A DNA stretch of 64,000 nt from an uncultured Lachnospiraceae bacterium (GTDB lineage Bacteria > Bacillota > Clostridia > Lachnospirales > Lachnospiraceae). Position 1 is the stretch's first letter. Each line of letters begins with the position of its first letter. A program made the translations under genes and the position numbers. Positions 17,964-25,819 of the stretch are shown here, one piece after another. The stretch is from positions 1-64,000 of the forward strand of contig CAJUQJ010000012.1 of the NCBI GenBank assembly GCA_910588215.1, read 5' to 3'. The notes under the pieces are model-generated. The model was not told the DNA's origin. It searched no databases and saw nothing but the letters and a program-made list of their open reading frames with translations.

Positions 17964-18121
17964 ATTACATCCATACCTTTCTCTCAGCCATAAAGAATCC
18001 TGAACGATTTCTTATACAAGATCAGTCTTTCACTATCTCATAAATAATACGATCTATTCCGGCAAAAAGTTTCACCCCACGCTGCTTTTTGCTTACATGC
18101 AAAAAACACAGCCGGAAACTG

Positions 18122-19396
18122 TCACCCCTGCCTTCTGATGATGTACCCCTCCTCATCGATCTGTACATCGGATATCTCACGCAAATGATCCAAGATCCTT
18201 CTTTTCTCTTCTCCCTGAACCAGAGATGTCGTGCAGCCGCTCTGCAGGCAGGGGACAAATTGCAGGCTCTGCAGTCCGTTCTCGTCCAATGTCGCTTTGA
18301 TCATTCCCGTGTCCACCGTCTTGGAGTTAAACCAGAAATTTCCCAGGCTATATACAACCGGTACACCATCTATCATGCTGACAGGCTGCAGGCAATGCGG
18401 ATGCGCCCCAATGATCAGATCGGCTCCCGCCTCCACGACTTCCGGCGCCTGTTTCTCCTGTGCCCAATCGATGGTTTCCGTATTCTCAGTCCCCCAGTGC
18501 AGAAATACGATCACAAAGTCACTGTTCTCCTCTGCCTCCCTGACAGTCTCCAGCAGATTGGCGCCGTTCCAACACCGGAACACACCTGCGGAAGTCTCTG
18601 TCGCACCTCTTGTATCAGGATTATCCAGCCTTTCAATCTGTGTTGCCGCCACAAAGGCAATCTTCATATTATTGATGATATAGTACACCGGCCGGCGCGC
18701 TTCGTTAAGATCGCGGCCAGCCCCCATATACGTGATACCGGCTTCCCGCAAGATATCCATCGTATCCAAAAATGCCTGCTCACCATAATCATAAGCATGA
18801 TTATTGGCCAACGACACGAGATCGACACCCATCTCTCCCAAATAAGAAACAGCCCCCGGTTTCGCACGAAATGTGAACTGTTTTTCCGGTGTGGGCGTTC
18901 CCCTGTCAGAATATGGGAATTCGTTGTTGAGCACCATGATATCCGCACTTTTCATCTCATTTATCAGATCCGGTGCGATACCACCCGTAATACTGCCACT
19001 CTGCAAGACTTTACTCATAATGGCGTAGTTTGTGTCAAACAGAATATCTCCGGCGAAAGCAATCGAAACCTGCGACGGGTCTCCTGCATCCTTCGCAAAA
19101 ATATTGTTCTGTTCCATATAATAAGGATCGTTCAAAATATTCGTATACCTATCGTTGACATGCAAGATCTCTTCAATCCGTTCCTGTTCTTCCTCCTCTA
19201 TGACCTCCGGACTCGTAACACTCTGCTCAAGTTTCTTGGTCGTCAGTTGAAAATGACTCGTATCCCTTGCTCTGGCCGGTTCTATGATCCATAAAAAGGA
19301 AAATATGGCAAAAAGACCGATCGTCACGACAACGAGCAATGTAACGCAGAACGGCTTTATGAAGTTAGATTTCTTTTTACGTTGTTGCTTTCTCAT
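18122..19396 (-). CDS. CapA-family (poly-gamma-glutamate capsule type) membrane-anchored phosphoesterase-like protein
   Basis: A 424-residue protein with a basic N-terminus and one membrane segment (PFCVTLLVVVTIGLFAIFSF), then an extracellular domain of the CapA/PGA_cap family, a calcineurin-like metallophosphoesterase fold. Family motifs are FAGDILFD, SLANNHAYDYG, FLHWGTEN, IIGAHPHCLQPV and YSLGNFWF. The ATG at 19396 follows GAGG; a GTG two codons earlier is less likely. In Bacillus, CapA acts with CapBC in polyglutamate export, but no capBC genes are nearby, so polyglutamate synthesis should not be assumed. It separates rplKA from rplJL. Confidence 0.85.
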   Translation of the reverse strand: MRKQQRKKKSNFIKPFCVTLLVVVTIGLFAIFSFLWIIEPARARDTSHFQLTTKKLEQSVTSPEVIEEEEQERIEEILHVNDRYTNILNDPYYMEQNNIFAKDAGDPSQVSIAFAGDILFDTNYAIMSKVLQSGSITGGIAPDLINEMKSADIMVLNNEFPYSDRGTPTPEKQFTFRAKPGAVSYLGEMGVDLVSLANNHAYDYGEQAFLDTMDILREAGITYMGAGRDLNEARRPVYYIINNMKIAFVAATQIERLDNPDTRGATETSAGVFRCWNGANLLETVREAEENSDFVIVFLHWGTENTETIDWAQEKQAPEVVEAGADLIIGAHPHCLQPVSMIDGVPVVYSLGNFWFNSKTVDTGMIKATLDENGLQSLQFVPCLQSGCTTSLVQGEEKRRILDHLREISDVQIDEEGYIIRRQG

Positions 19397-19553
19397 TTTC
19401 ACCTCATGCCGGAAAATAAATCTGAAATCTATTATAGGACTCGCCTGCGGCAGGTCTCGTTAATGTCCTTCACATTATAAAAAGCACATTTTGACACCCT
19501 GATCCCATAGAATAAAGTGGGCAAGCCCACATCAGCTCCCCTCTCCTTAGGAA

Positions 19554-19604
19554 GTCAAATACTCGTGCAAGCACGGTACTTGGCTCATTGCTCGTGGGAA
19601 TGAA
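19554..19604 (+). repeat. Short hairpin repeat, copy 1
   Basis: Contains CGTGC-AA-GCACG flanked by AAATAC and GTACTT, then ACTTGGCTCATTGCTCGTGG and GAAT. It resembles 50137-50188, where the terminal segment is ACTCGGCTCGTTACTCGCGG. Both lie between genes after leftward transcription units. Confidence 0.5.
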
Positions 19605-19634
19605 AAAAGATTCCCACCGTCTCCGACAGGAATC
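19603..19634 (-). terminator. Terminator of the rpmG-rplA unit
   Basis: GATTCC and GGAATC close an imperfect G+C-rich hairpin, followed by TTTTTT on the minus strand, just beyond rplA. Confidence 0.6.
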
Positions 19635-19647
19635 CTTTTTATAAAAA

Positions 19648-20337
19648 TTAATATTTGGCCGTGTTAACCTTTACACCAGGACCCATAGTGGTTGCCAATG
19701 TAATACTTCTTAAATACTGACCTTTCAATGCTGACGGTCTTGCCTTAACGATAGCCTCCATCAACGCATCAATGTTCTCCTGCAGCTTGGACTCCTCGAA
19801 AGAAACCTTTCCTACCGGAACGTGAATAATGTTGGCCTTATCCAATCTGTACTCGATCTTACCGGCTTTAATATCGTTGATTGCCTTCGTAACATCCATC
19901 GTCACCGTACCGGCTTTCGGGTTCGGCATTAAGCCCTTCGGTCCAAGGACTTTACCAAGACGACCTACAACGCCCATCATATCGGGTGTTGCTACAACAA
20001 CATCGAAGTCCAACCATCCGTCATTCTGAATCCTGGGGATCAACTCGTCGCCGCCTACGTGATCGGCACCTGCAGCCTCAGCCTCAGCAAGCTTGTCGCC
20101 TTTCGCAAATACCAACACTTTCACAGTCTTACCTGTGCCATTCGGCAGTACTACCGCGCCACGGACCTGCTGTTCTGCATGACGTCCGTCACAACCGGTC
20201 TTAATATGAACCTCTACAGTCTCATCAAATTTAGCTGTCGCTGTCTTCTTCACCAGAGCGATGGCATCCGCTGTATCGTAGAGAGTGGAACGGTCTACCA
20301 GCTTCGCCGCCTCTGTATATTTCTTACCATGTTTCAT
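19648..20337 (-). CDS. rplA: 50S ribosomal protein L1
   Basis: 23S rRNA-binding protein of the L1 stalk, and in many bacteria the translational repressor of rplK-rplA; 229 residues, standard length. It begins MKHGKKYTEAAKLVDRSTLY and contains the signature GPKGLMPNPKAGTV plus the C-terminal TMGPGVKVNTAKY. It starts 13 bases after rplK, so the pair is translated from one message. Confidence 0.97.
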   Translation of the reverse strand: MKHGKKYTEAAKLVDRSTLYDTADAIALVKKTATAKFDETVEVHIKTGCDGRHAEQQVRGAVVLPNGTGKTVKVLVFAKGDKLAEAEAAGADHVGGDELIPRIQNDGWLDFDVVVATPDMMGVVGRLGKVLGPKGLMPNPKAGTVTMDVTKAINDIKAGKIEYRLDKANIIHVPVGKVSFEESKLQENIDALMEAIVKARPSALKGQYLRSITLATTMGPGVKVNTAKY

Positions 20338-20350
20338 GTCAAATCCTCCA

Positions 20351-20776
20351 TTACTCTTCTACTGTAATACCCATGCTTCTTGCAGTTCCGGCGATCATGC
20401 TCATCGCTGCTTCCAAGTTTGCGGCATTCAAATCGGGCATCTTGGTCTCTGCGATCTCCTGAAGCTTCGCCTTGGAAATCGTAGCAACCTTCGTCTTATT
20501 CGGAACCGCGGAACCGGATTTGATATTGCATGCTTTCTTCAAAAGAACTGCTGCAGGGGGAGTCTTCGTGATGAAACTGAAACTTCTGTCTGCATAGACT
20601 GTGATAACAACCGGGATGATCACATCACCCTTATCAGCTGTTCTCGCGTTGAACTGTTTCGTAAATTCAACGATGTTAACACCGTGCTGACCCAGCGCAG
20701 GACCAACCGGCGGTGCTGGCGTAGCTTTGCCAGCAGGAATCTGTAACTTAATATATCCTGTAACTTTCTTTGCCAT
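20351..20776 (-). CDS. rplK: 50S ribosomal protein L11
   Basis: Protein of the GTPase-associated centre that binds 23S rRNA helices 43/44; 141 residues. It begins MAKKVTGYIKLQIPAGKATP, with the conserved PPVGPALGQHGVN loop and a C-terminal domain ending near GTARSMGITVEE. The start at 20776 has TAGGAGG upstream; a longer open frame to 20839 is leader sequence. The 241-base gap from nusG carries a probable L1-type leader. Confidence 0.97.
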   Translation of the reverse strand: MAKKVTGYIKLQIPAGKATPAPPVGPALGQHGVNIVEFTKQFNARTADKGDVIIPVVITVYADRSFSFITKTPPAAVLLKKACNIKSGSAVPNKTKVATISKAKLQEIAETKMPDLNAANLEAAMSMIAGTARSMGITVEE

Positions 20777-20985
20777 AGTGGCACCTCCTAATATAATGTG
20801 GTACGGGCGTATGATCTCGTCTTTCACCTGTCCGGGCATCCAGCTTTAATAAATTCCTCTACCGGATCTCTCGATCCGAAAGAAGCCGATGCGGCGGATT
20901 CCTTACTGGTTCTCTCAATCGGAGCGTATTCTGCGTCAACAGATCCGTTCGACTGCGGCATCATCGAAATCACACTCCCACAATA
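20777..20985 (-). promoter_or_regulatory. Long rplK leader with possible L1-binding pairing and a small reading frame
   Basis: GTGGGAG (near 20980) and TACCAC (near 20790) on the minus strand could form the closing stem typical of L1 autoregulatory sites. Between them is an open frame of 46 codons (20964-20824), beginning with two ATG codons ten bases after GGGAG and ending before the stem's 3' strand. Coding status is unproven. Confidence 0.4.
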
Positions 20986-21017
20986 TATCTAATCCGCCAA
21001 GGCGGAATAAATATCGA

Positions 21018-21533
21018 TTACATTCTTCTGACTTCCGCGAAACTGATCTCCACCGGCGTCTCTCTGCCGAACAGCTCGACATTGATTGTGGCTGTCTGCT
21101 TGCCGAAATCCATCCTCTGGACAACGCCGATCGTATCCTTCCAGACACCGGCAACCACCGCTATGGTATCGCCTTCCGCAAAGTCAACGCTCACATTCTC
21201 TGTCTTAATACCGAGCGGCTTCATCTCCGCTTCGGTGAGTGGCACCGGCTTGCTTCCCGGTCCGACAAACCCTGTGACGCCTCTGGTATTCCTTACGACA
21301 TACCATGTATCATCATTCATGACCATATTGATCAAAACATAGCCCGGAAACATCTTCTTCTGCACCGTCTTACGCGCACCGTTCTTCATCTCCACGACAT
21401 CCTGTAAGGGCACTCTGACTTCCAGAATCTCTTCCTCCAAATGTCTGTTCTCGATCGTTTTCTCAATGTTGGCTTTTACTTTGTTCTCATACCCGGAATA
21501 AGTATGAACAACATACCAATTTGCTTCTGCCAT
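21018..21533 (-). CDS. nusG: Transcription termination/antitermination protein NusG
   Basis: General elongation factor that binds the RNA polymerase clamp; 171 residues. The N-terminal NGN domain has WYVVHTYSGYENKVKANIEK and the FPGYVLI segment, and the C-terminal KOW domain has FAEGDTIAVVAGVWKDTIGV. The ATG at 21533 is preceded by AGAAAGG. It follows secE by 41 bases and precedes rplK, the canonical arrangement. Confidence 0.96.
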   Translation of the reverse strand: MAEANWYVVHTYSGYENKVKANIEKTIENRHLEEEILEVRVPLQDVVEMKNGARKTVQKKMFPGYVLINMVMNDDTWYVVRNTRGVTGFVGPGSKPVPLTEAEMKPLGIKTENVSVDFAEGDTIAVVAGVWKDTIGVVQRMDFGKQTATINVELFGRETPVEISFAEVRRM

Positions 21534-21574
21534 ACTAATACCATTCCTTTCTCAGAACCTGTTTTCAAAGCGTC

Positions 21575-21793
21575 TTAAAATTTCAGTGTCGTAATAAAGT
21601 CCACCCCATACTGCATACCGAAATCCAACACTGCGATGATCGCTCCGACAACAACAGAAATGATAACAACCGCAACAGATTGTTTCAAAAGGTCATCCTT
21701 ATCAGGCCAAGTTATCTTCTTAAATTCAGCTTTCACACCATTCCAGAATTTTACAAGTTTGGATGTTTTCTCTGATTTTGCAGAATCTCCCAT
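21575..21793 (-). CDS. secE: Preprotein translocase subunit SecE
   Basis: Essential small membrane subunit of the SecYEG channel; 72 residues, the short Gram-positive form. A cytoplasmic amphipathic helix (FWNGVKAEFKKITWPDKDDL) with the conserved W-P pair leads into one membrane segment (VAVVIISVVVGAIIAVLDFG). It is placed between rpmG and nusG, as in most Firmicutes. Confidence 0.95.
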   Translation of the reverse strand: MGDSAKSEKTSKLVKFWNGVKAEFKKITWPDKDDLLKQSVAVVIISVVVGAIIAVLDFGMQYGVDFITTLKF

Positions 21794-21823
21794 ACTAATC
21801 CTCCATTCTCATAAAACCCACGA

Positions 21824-21973
21824 TTATTTTGTCTCCTTATGCAGAGTATGTCTCTTACAGAATCTGCAATACTTCTTAGTCTCCATTCTGTCAGGATGAG
21901 TCTTCTTGTCCTTGGTTGTATTATAGTTCCGCTGTTTGCACTCTGTGCATGCTAAAGTGATTCTCGTACGCAT
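21824..21973 (-). CDS. rpmG: 50S ribosomal protein L33
   Basis: A 49-residue zinc-binding-type L33. The product begins MRTRITLACTECKQRNY and has two CxxC pairs (CTEC and CRFC), so this is the Cys-containing form rather than the zinc-independent paralog. GGAGGTAGCAAG precedes the ATG. It is the first gene of the rpmG-secE-nusG-rplK-rplA unit, driven by the promoter at 22060-22088. Confidence 0.95.
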   Translation of the reverse strand: MRTRITLACTECKQRNYNTTKDKKTHPDRMETKKYCRFCKRHTLHKETK

Positions 21974-22059
21974 CTTGCTACCTCCACATGTATTCGTCAA
22001 TCATCCGATCCATTAATTTTAAGCATAAAAAAAAGACCTGAATCTTATATCGTGCAAAT

Positions 22060-22088
22060 AATATAGCACACACAACCTCTGAAGTCAA
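22060..22088 (-). promoter_or_regulatory. Promoter of the rpmG-secE-nusG-rplK-rplA unit
   Basis: TTGACT (22088-22083), 17 bases, TATATT (22065-22060), about 80 bases before rpmG. Confidence 0.75.
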
Positions 22089-22348
22089 CCAGTTTTTGGG
22101 CAAATAATATTTACAAATTTTATTTTTATTTCATAATTTACTTGAAATCTCTTTATCTTTTACCGAAAATGTTCGATATATAAAATATGAGAAAAGCTAC
22201 GGCAACAGTTACTACATCGCTCCTACAAAATACAACGTTTTAGAGCATTCAGACAAATGTCAGGCGTTCTAAGCCGTATCAACAATATAATACGCACCCA
22301 CATCTGATGTCTTTCAGGCTAAGGACAGCTCGTAGAGGACATCGATGG

Positions 22349-22366
22349 ATCAGGACGGATCCTGAT
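22349..22366 (+). promoter_or_regulatory. Leader hairpin with GGA loop before the FliD-like gene (possible CsrA site)
   Basis: ATCAGGA-CGGA-TCCTGAT is a perfect 7-base-pair stem with GGA in the tetraloop, followed within about 20 bases by the AAAGGAGGG ribosome site. Hairpin-displayed GGA plus a GGA in the ribosome site is the CsrA pattern. Confidence 0.45.
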
Positions 22367-22394
22367 TCATTTCAAGGAAGAAAGGAGGGTTTTA

Positions 22395-23705
22395 ATGTCA
22401 AGCACAATTGGTAATTTATCCAATGTCTATAATTTCTATATGACTTCTTATGCACCGAAGTCCAGTTCGCCTTATGATTCCCACAAGAAAAGTGAACTGC
22501 GTCGTGTATATAATTCCATTGTCAAAATGAACAAGGAGTCTCCGCTGTTTATATTGGATACCAGCAGGAGTTCACAACAGTTTGCCATCAGCGTGAAGGA
22601 AAACGCAAGAGAGCTTCGCAATACTATTGCTTCTCTCGGTGGATTGGATGAGGAAGAACTCTTAAATAAGAAAATTGCATATTCCAGCAACGAAGAAATT
22701 GCCACGGCAATTTATATCGGCCCTATAGAGCAGAGCGACAGCGCGCCTTCCTATGATATTGAAGTCGACCGTCTGGCAACTCCACAGATCAATATGGGGA
22801 AGTTCCTCCCTGCCGAGGAACCCGTAGCATTGCCCGCTGACACCTATTCCTTTGATGTCAGAATCGAAGATCTGAATTACGAATTTCAGTTCAGCATCAG
22901 ATCTACGGATACAAATCATACCGTACAGTCACGGCTTGCACGGCTGATCACCAATTCCAATGTGGGCATCACGGCCCGTGCTTCCACGGATGCAGACGGC
23001 TACTCCTATCTGAGACTGGAGTCTAATTCCACAGGTGTTAAGAACAACCGTTCCCGTATTTTCACCATATCGGATAATCGGACGAGTAAGACCTCCGGCG
23101 CAGTAGATTATTTTGGTCTTGACTATATATCTACACCGCCTTCTAATGCTTCTTTTCTGGTAAACGGAGAGGAGCGCAGTTCCGCTTCCAACCGAATCTC
23201 CTTAGACCGCACCTATGAGGTACAGTTAACCGGAGTAAGCGGTGAAGGCTGCGAGTTCACCTCGATTGGCCTTAAGACAGATGTGGATTCTCTGGCTGAG
23301 AATGTCAATACGCTGGTGGACGGTTACAATACTTTCCTGAACGCCGTATCCGAATACAAAGACGAGCAGCCCAAGAGCACACGCCTTTATAACGAGATGA
23401 GCGGTGTAGCAAGAACATATGCAAGTGACCTTACTACCGTCGGCCTGAATCTGAACCTGGATGGCAGGCTGGAAGTAGACGACAACGTTTTGCGTGAGAC
23501 CGCGATGAGTGACGATGCGAAAGAAGCATTCTCTCCCATGAAGAATTTCACCTCTTCTATTCTGCGTAAGTCCAATCAGGTTGCTCTTGATCCAATGAAC
23601 TATGTCAACAACACCATTGTAGCTTACAAGAACCCGGGCAAGAATTTTGCCTGTCCGTATATCACAAGCGCCTACAGCGGTATGATGTTTAACGGATACT
23701 GCTGA
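22395..23705 (+). CDS. FliD-like flagellar protein, orphan
   Basis: A 436-residue protein resembling the flagellar cap protein FliD in layout. It has an N-terminal helical segment with SSTIGNLSNVYNFYMTSYAP, a beta-rich middle (YDIEVDRLATPQINMGKFLP onward) and a C-terminal coiled-coil region with VDSLAENVNTLVDGYNTFLN, typical of FliD_C. The last residues, NFACPYITSAYSGMMFNGYC, contain two Cys and are unlike the canonical FliD in this window (52772-55078). It stands alone on the plus strand beside ribosomal genes. It could be a secondary cap, a hook-filament adaptor or a secreted FliD paralog. A strong AAAGGAGGG site precedes the ATG. Confidence 0.6.
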   Translation: MSSTIGNLSNVYNFYMTSYAPKSSSPYDSHKKSELRRVYNSIVKMNKESPLFILDTSRSSQQFAISVKENARELRNTIASLGGLDEEELLNKKIAYSSNEEIATAIYIGPIEQSDSAPSYDIEVDRLATPQINMGKFLPAEEPVALPADTYSFDVRIEDLNYEFQFSIRSTDTNHTVQSRLARLITNSNVGITARASTDADGYSYLRLESNSTGVKNNRSRIFTISDNRTSKTSGAVDYFGLDYISTPPSNASFLVNGEERSSASNRISLDRTYEVQLTGVSGEGCEFTSIGLKTDVDSLAENVNTLVDGYNTFLNAVSEYKDEQPKSTRLYNEMSGVARTYASDLTTVGLNLNLDGRLEVDDNVLRETAMSDDAKEAFSPMKNFTSSILRKSNQVALDPMNYVNNTIVAYKNPGKNFACPYITSAYSGMMFNGYC

Positions 23706-23732
23706 CGCAGAACCAGAATTGTTTTCTTTTGT

Positions 23733-23764
23733 CAAAAGAGACAGGCCGATTCGCCTGTCTCTTT
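23733..23764. terminator. Bidirectional terminator
   Basis: A perfect 13-base-pair stem, AAAAGAGACAGGC/GCCTGTCTCTTTT, with a six-base loop and A/T runs on both sides, lies between the convergent FliD-like gene and carboxyltransferase gene. Confidence 0.9.
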
Positions 23765-23783
23765 TATCTTCGTTTCCCACTGC

Positions 23784-25400
23784 TTACAGAGGGATATTGC
23801 CATGTTTCTTCTTCGGCCCCTCAACACTTTTATTCTTCAGCCCTCGCAATGCCCTCACCAGCGCTGTCCTGGTTTCCTCCGGCTTGATGACCTCATTCAC
23901 ATATCCTCTTGCTGCTGCCACATAAGGATTTAAGAACCGTTCCTCATACTCCTTCTTGCACTGTGCCCGCATGGCTTCCGGGTCCGCTGCGCTCTTGATC
24001 TTACGCTTAAAAGCAATATTTACGGCGCCGTCAGCCCCCATCACCGCAATCTCCGCAATGGGCCACGCATAGACGATGTCCGCCCCCATCTCCTTGGAAT
24101 TCATGGCGATGTAAGCACCGCCGTAGGCCTTACGCATGATCAGTGAGATTTTAGGCACTGTCGCTTCCGAATAAGCATACAGAATCTTCGCCCCGTGCCG
24201 GATGATGCCGTTGTGCTCCTGTGCCGTACCGGGCAGGAATGCCGGCACGTCGATCAAAGTGATCAGCGCAATGTTAAAGCAGTCGCAGAACCGGATAAAT
24301 CTGGCAATCTTGTCTGAAGCATGATAGTCCAGCGAACCGCCCATGGAATTAGGCTGATTAGCCACGATACCCACTACCCTTCCTTCCATCCGGCAAAAGC
24401 CCACCACCGCATTGGTCGCAAATTCTTTCTGTACTTCAAAGAAGCTGGCCTCGTCCACGATGCAATCTATCACTTCCTTGACGTCATAGGCATGGCGGGA
24501 GTTATCCGGCACGATATCCCTGATCTTGGCCGCCTTCGCCTTCATGACAGAAGCCACCCGGCCGTTCTCTACTTTGCCAAATACCTTACCGACTTTCGGC
24601 AATATGCTCTGTCGTTCCATATTGTTGATCACCGGTGGCTTTTCTGTCCAGTTGCCCGGCAGATAAGAAAGAAGCTTGCGTACGCCCATCAAGCACTCGT
24701 TCTCCGTATCATAAGTAAAATGAGATACACCGCTTTTCTTCGCATGTACCTCCGCACCGCCCAGCGCTTCCACCGATACTTCCTCGTTGATGACCGTCTT
24801 CACCACATTTGGCCCGGTAATGAACATCTTGGAGATATCTTTTACCATAAATATAAAATCACAGATGGCCGGTGCATAGCAGGCGCCGCCGGAACAAGGT
24901 CCCAGAATGACCGCGATCTGTGGGATCACGCCGGATGCCTTCGTGTGCCGCAGGAACATACCACTGTAACCGCTGAGAGAAGAAATCCCCTCCTCGATAC
25001 GGGCACCGCCACTGTCATTGATACAAATCAGAGGTGCCTTCATCTCCATCGCCATATCCTGGATACGACAGATCTTAAAAGAATGGTATTCTCCCAGCGT
25101 ACCGCCGATCACAGTAAAGTCTTCACTGGCTACGAATACCTGCCGGCCGTCGATCTCTCCGTACCCGGTCACCACGCCGTCTCCCGGCACCCTTCTCTTA
25201 TCCAGATCGAAATCATCGATCCTGGACTCCAGAAAGCCATCCACTTCCACAAAGGTTCCCGGATCCAGCAGCACTTCAATCCGCTCCCGCGCCGTCATCT
25301 TGCCTATGGCATGCTGTTTGTCGATCCGGCTCTGTCCACCGCCAAGGAGTGCTTTCGCTCTCCTGCTATCCAATTCTTTAACAGCCTCGTTCCAGTTCAT
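23784..25400 (-). CDS. Acyl-CoA carboxylase carboxyltransferase subunit (MmdA/PccB family)
   Basis: Biotin-dependent carboxyltransferase acting on propionyl-, methylmalonyl- or another acyl-CoA; 538 residues, full length. Two crotonase-like halves are present: the N-terminal half with CINDSGGARIEEGISSLSGY and GPCSGGACYAPAICDF, and the C-terminal half with DVPAFLPGTAQEHNGIIRHG and KAYGGAYIAMNSKEMGAD. It ends KKHGNIPL, as this family typically does. GGAGG precedes the ATG. No biotin carrier, biotin carboxylase or decarboxylase membrane subunit lies beside it, so the exact substrate cannot be fixed. Its promoter is covered by a palindrome (25583-25614). Confidence 0.88.
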   Translation of the reverse strand: MNWNEAVKELDSRRAKALLGGGQSRIDKQHAIGKMTARERIEVLLDPGTFVEVDGFLESRIDDFDLDKRRVPGDGVVTGYGEIDGRQVFVASEDFTVIGGTLGEYHSFKICRIQDMAMEMKAPLICINDSGGARIEEGISSLSGYSGMFLRHTKASGVIPQIAVILGPCSGGACYAPAICDFIFMVKDISKMFITGPNVVKTVINEEVSVEALGGAEVHAKKSGVSHFTYDTENECLMGVRKLLSYLPGNWTEKPPVINNMERQSILPKVGKVFGKVENGRVASVMKAKAAKIRDIVPDNSRHAYDVKEVIDCIVDEASFFEVQKEFATNAVVGFCRMEGRVVGIVANQPNSMGGSLDYHASDKIARFIRFCDCFNIALITLIDVPAFLPGTAQEHNGIIRHGAKILYAYSEATVPKISLIMRKAYGGAYIAMNSKEMGADIVYAWPIAEIAVMGADGAVNIAFKRKIKSAADPEAMRAQCKKEYEERFLNPYVAAARGYVNEVIKPEETRTALVRALRGLKNKSVEGPKKKHGNIPL

Positions 25401-25576
25401 AATGCCTCCTGTTGATTTCTTAAAATCTTATTCCTGTCATTCATATCGTGACCTGACTCTTTGATTCTTCTTTTCCTACATTCTTTTCTTTGTTTCTCTC
25501 GAATCTTTCATGCAGATCACACTCTGTATACTTTATTTGAACATCCAATACTTTGATACTCAAACTATCTTTTTGT

Positions 25577-25614
25577 ATTATAGGCAGAGTATTTCTGATT
25601 GTCAATACTCTGCC
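25577..25614 (-). promoter_or_regulatory. Carboxyltransferase promoter overlapped by a perfect inverted repeat
   Basis: TTGACA (25605-25600), 17 bases, TATAAT (25582-25577). GGCAGAGTATT (25583-25593) and AATACTCTGCC (25604-25614) form an 11-base perfect inverted repeat with a 10-base centre, spanning the -35 box and spacer. This fits a repressor operator. Confidence 0.75.
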
Positions 25615-25626
25615 CGGAAATTTTTC

Positions 25627-25819
25627 ACCTGTGCGGTTGCGATCCAATGACCAGTCTGCATGCCATTTATGGTAATGCAGGCAAGGCATTGGATCAGCAA
25701 CCCACTTCCAAATGAGCAAAGTGCGGATGCGCAAGCAGACGCAAAAGCGCGTAAGCGCGAGTTTTGCGAATGCGGAAGTCAGGTTGGATGCTCCTTGGAG
25801 CGTCCATCCGCACAAGTGG
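25627..25819. repeat. 193-base structured element, copy A
   Basis: Begins ACCTGTGCGG and ends CCGCACAAGTGG, forming a terminal stem. Inside are GATCCAATG/CATTGGATC (25641-25649/25687-25695), CTGCAT/ATGCAG (25656-25661/25675-25680) with a CCAT/ATGG cap, GCGC-GTAA-GCGC (25747-25758) and GGATGCT/AGCGTCC. Copy B (51478-51670) has the same length and several compensated base changes. It may be a structured RNA or a structured mobile repeat; orientation is unknown. Confidence 0.75.

Larger units (their letters stand above)
21974..22394. other. Divergent intergenic region between rpmG and the FliD-like gene
   Basis: 421 bases holding the rpmG promoter (22060-22088) and the long leader of the FliD-like gene with a hairpin at 22349-22366. 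A TTCGATAT sequence at 22172-22179 resembles a SigD -10 box, but the matching -35 is TTAT rather than TAAA, so I do not call it. I see no tRNA. Confidence 0.6.

Noticed and set aside
22153..22179. Possible SigD promoter before the FliD-like gene
   Set aside because: TTCGATAT is close to a SigD -10 box, but the -35 position is TTAT instead of TAAA, while the other five SigD promoters here match TAAA-N15 exactly.
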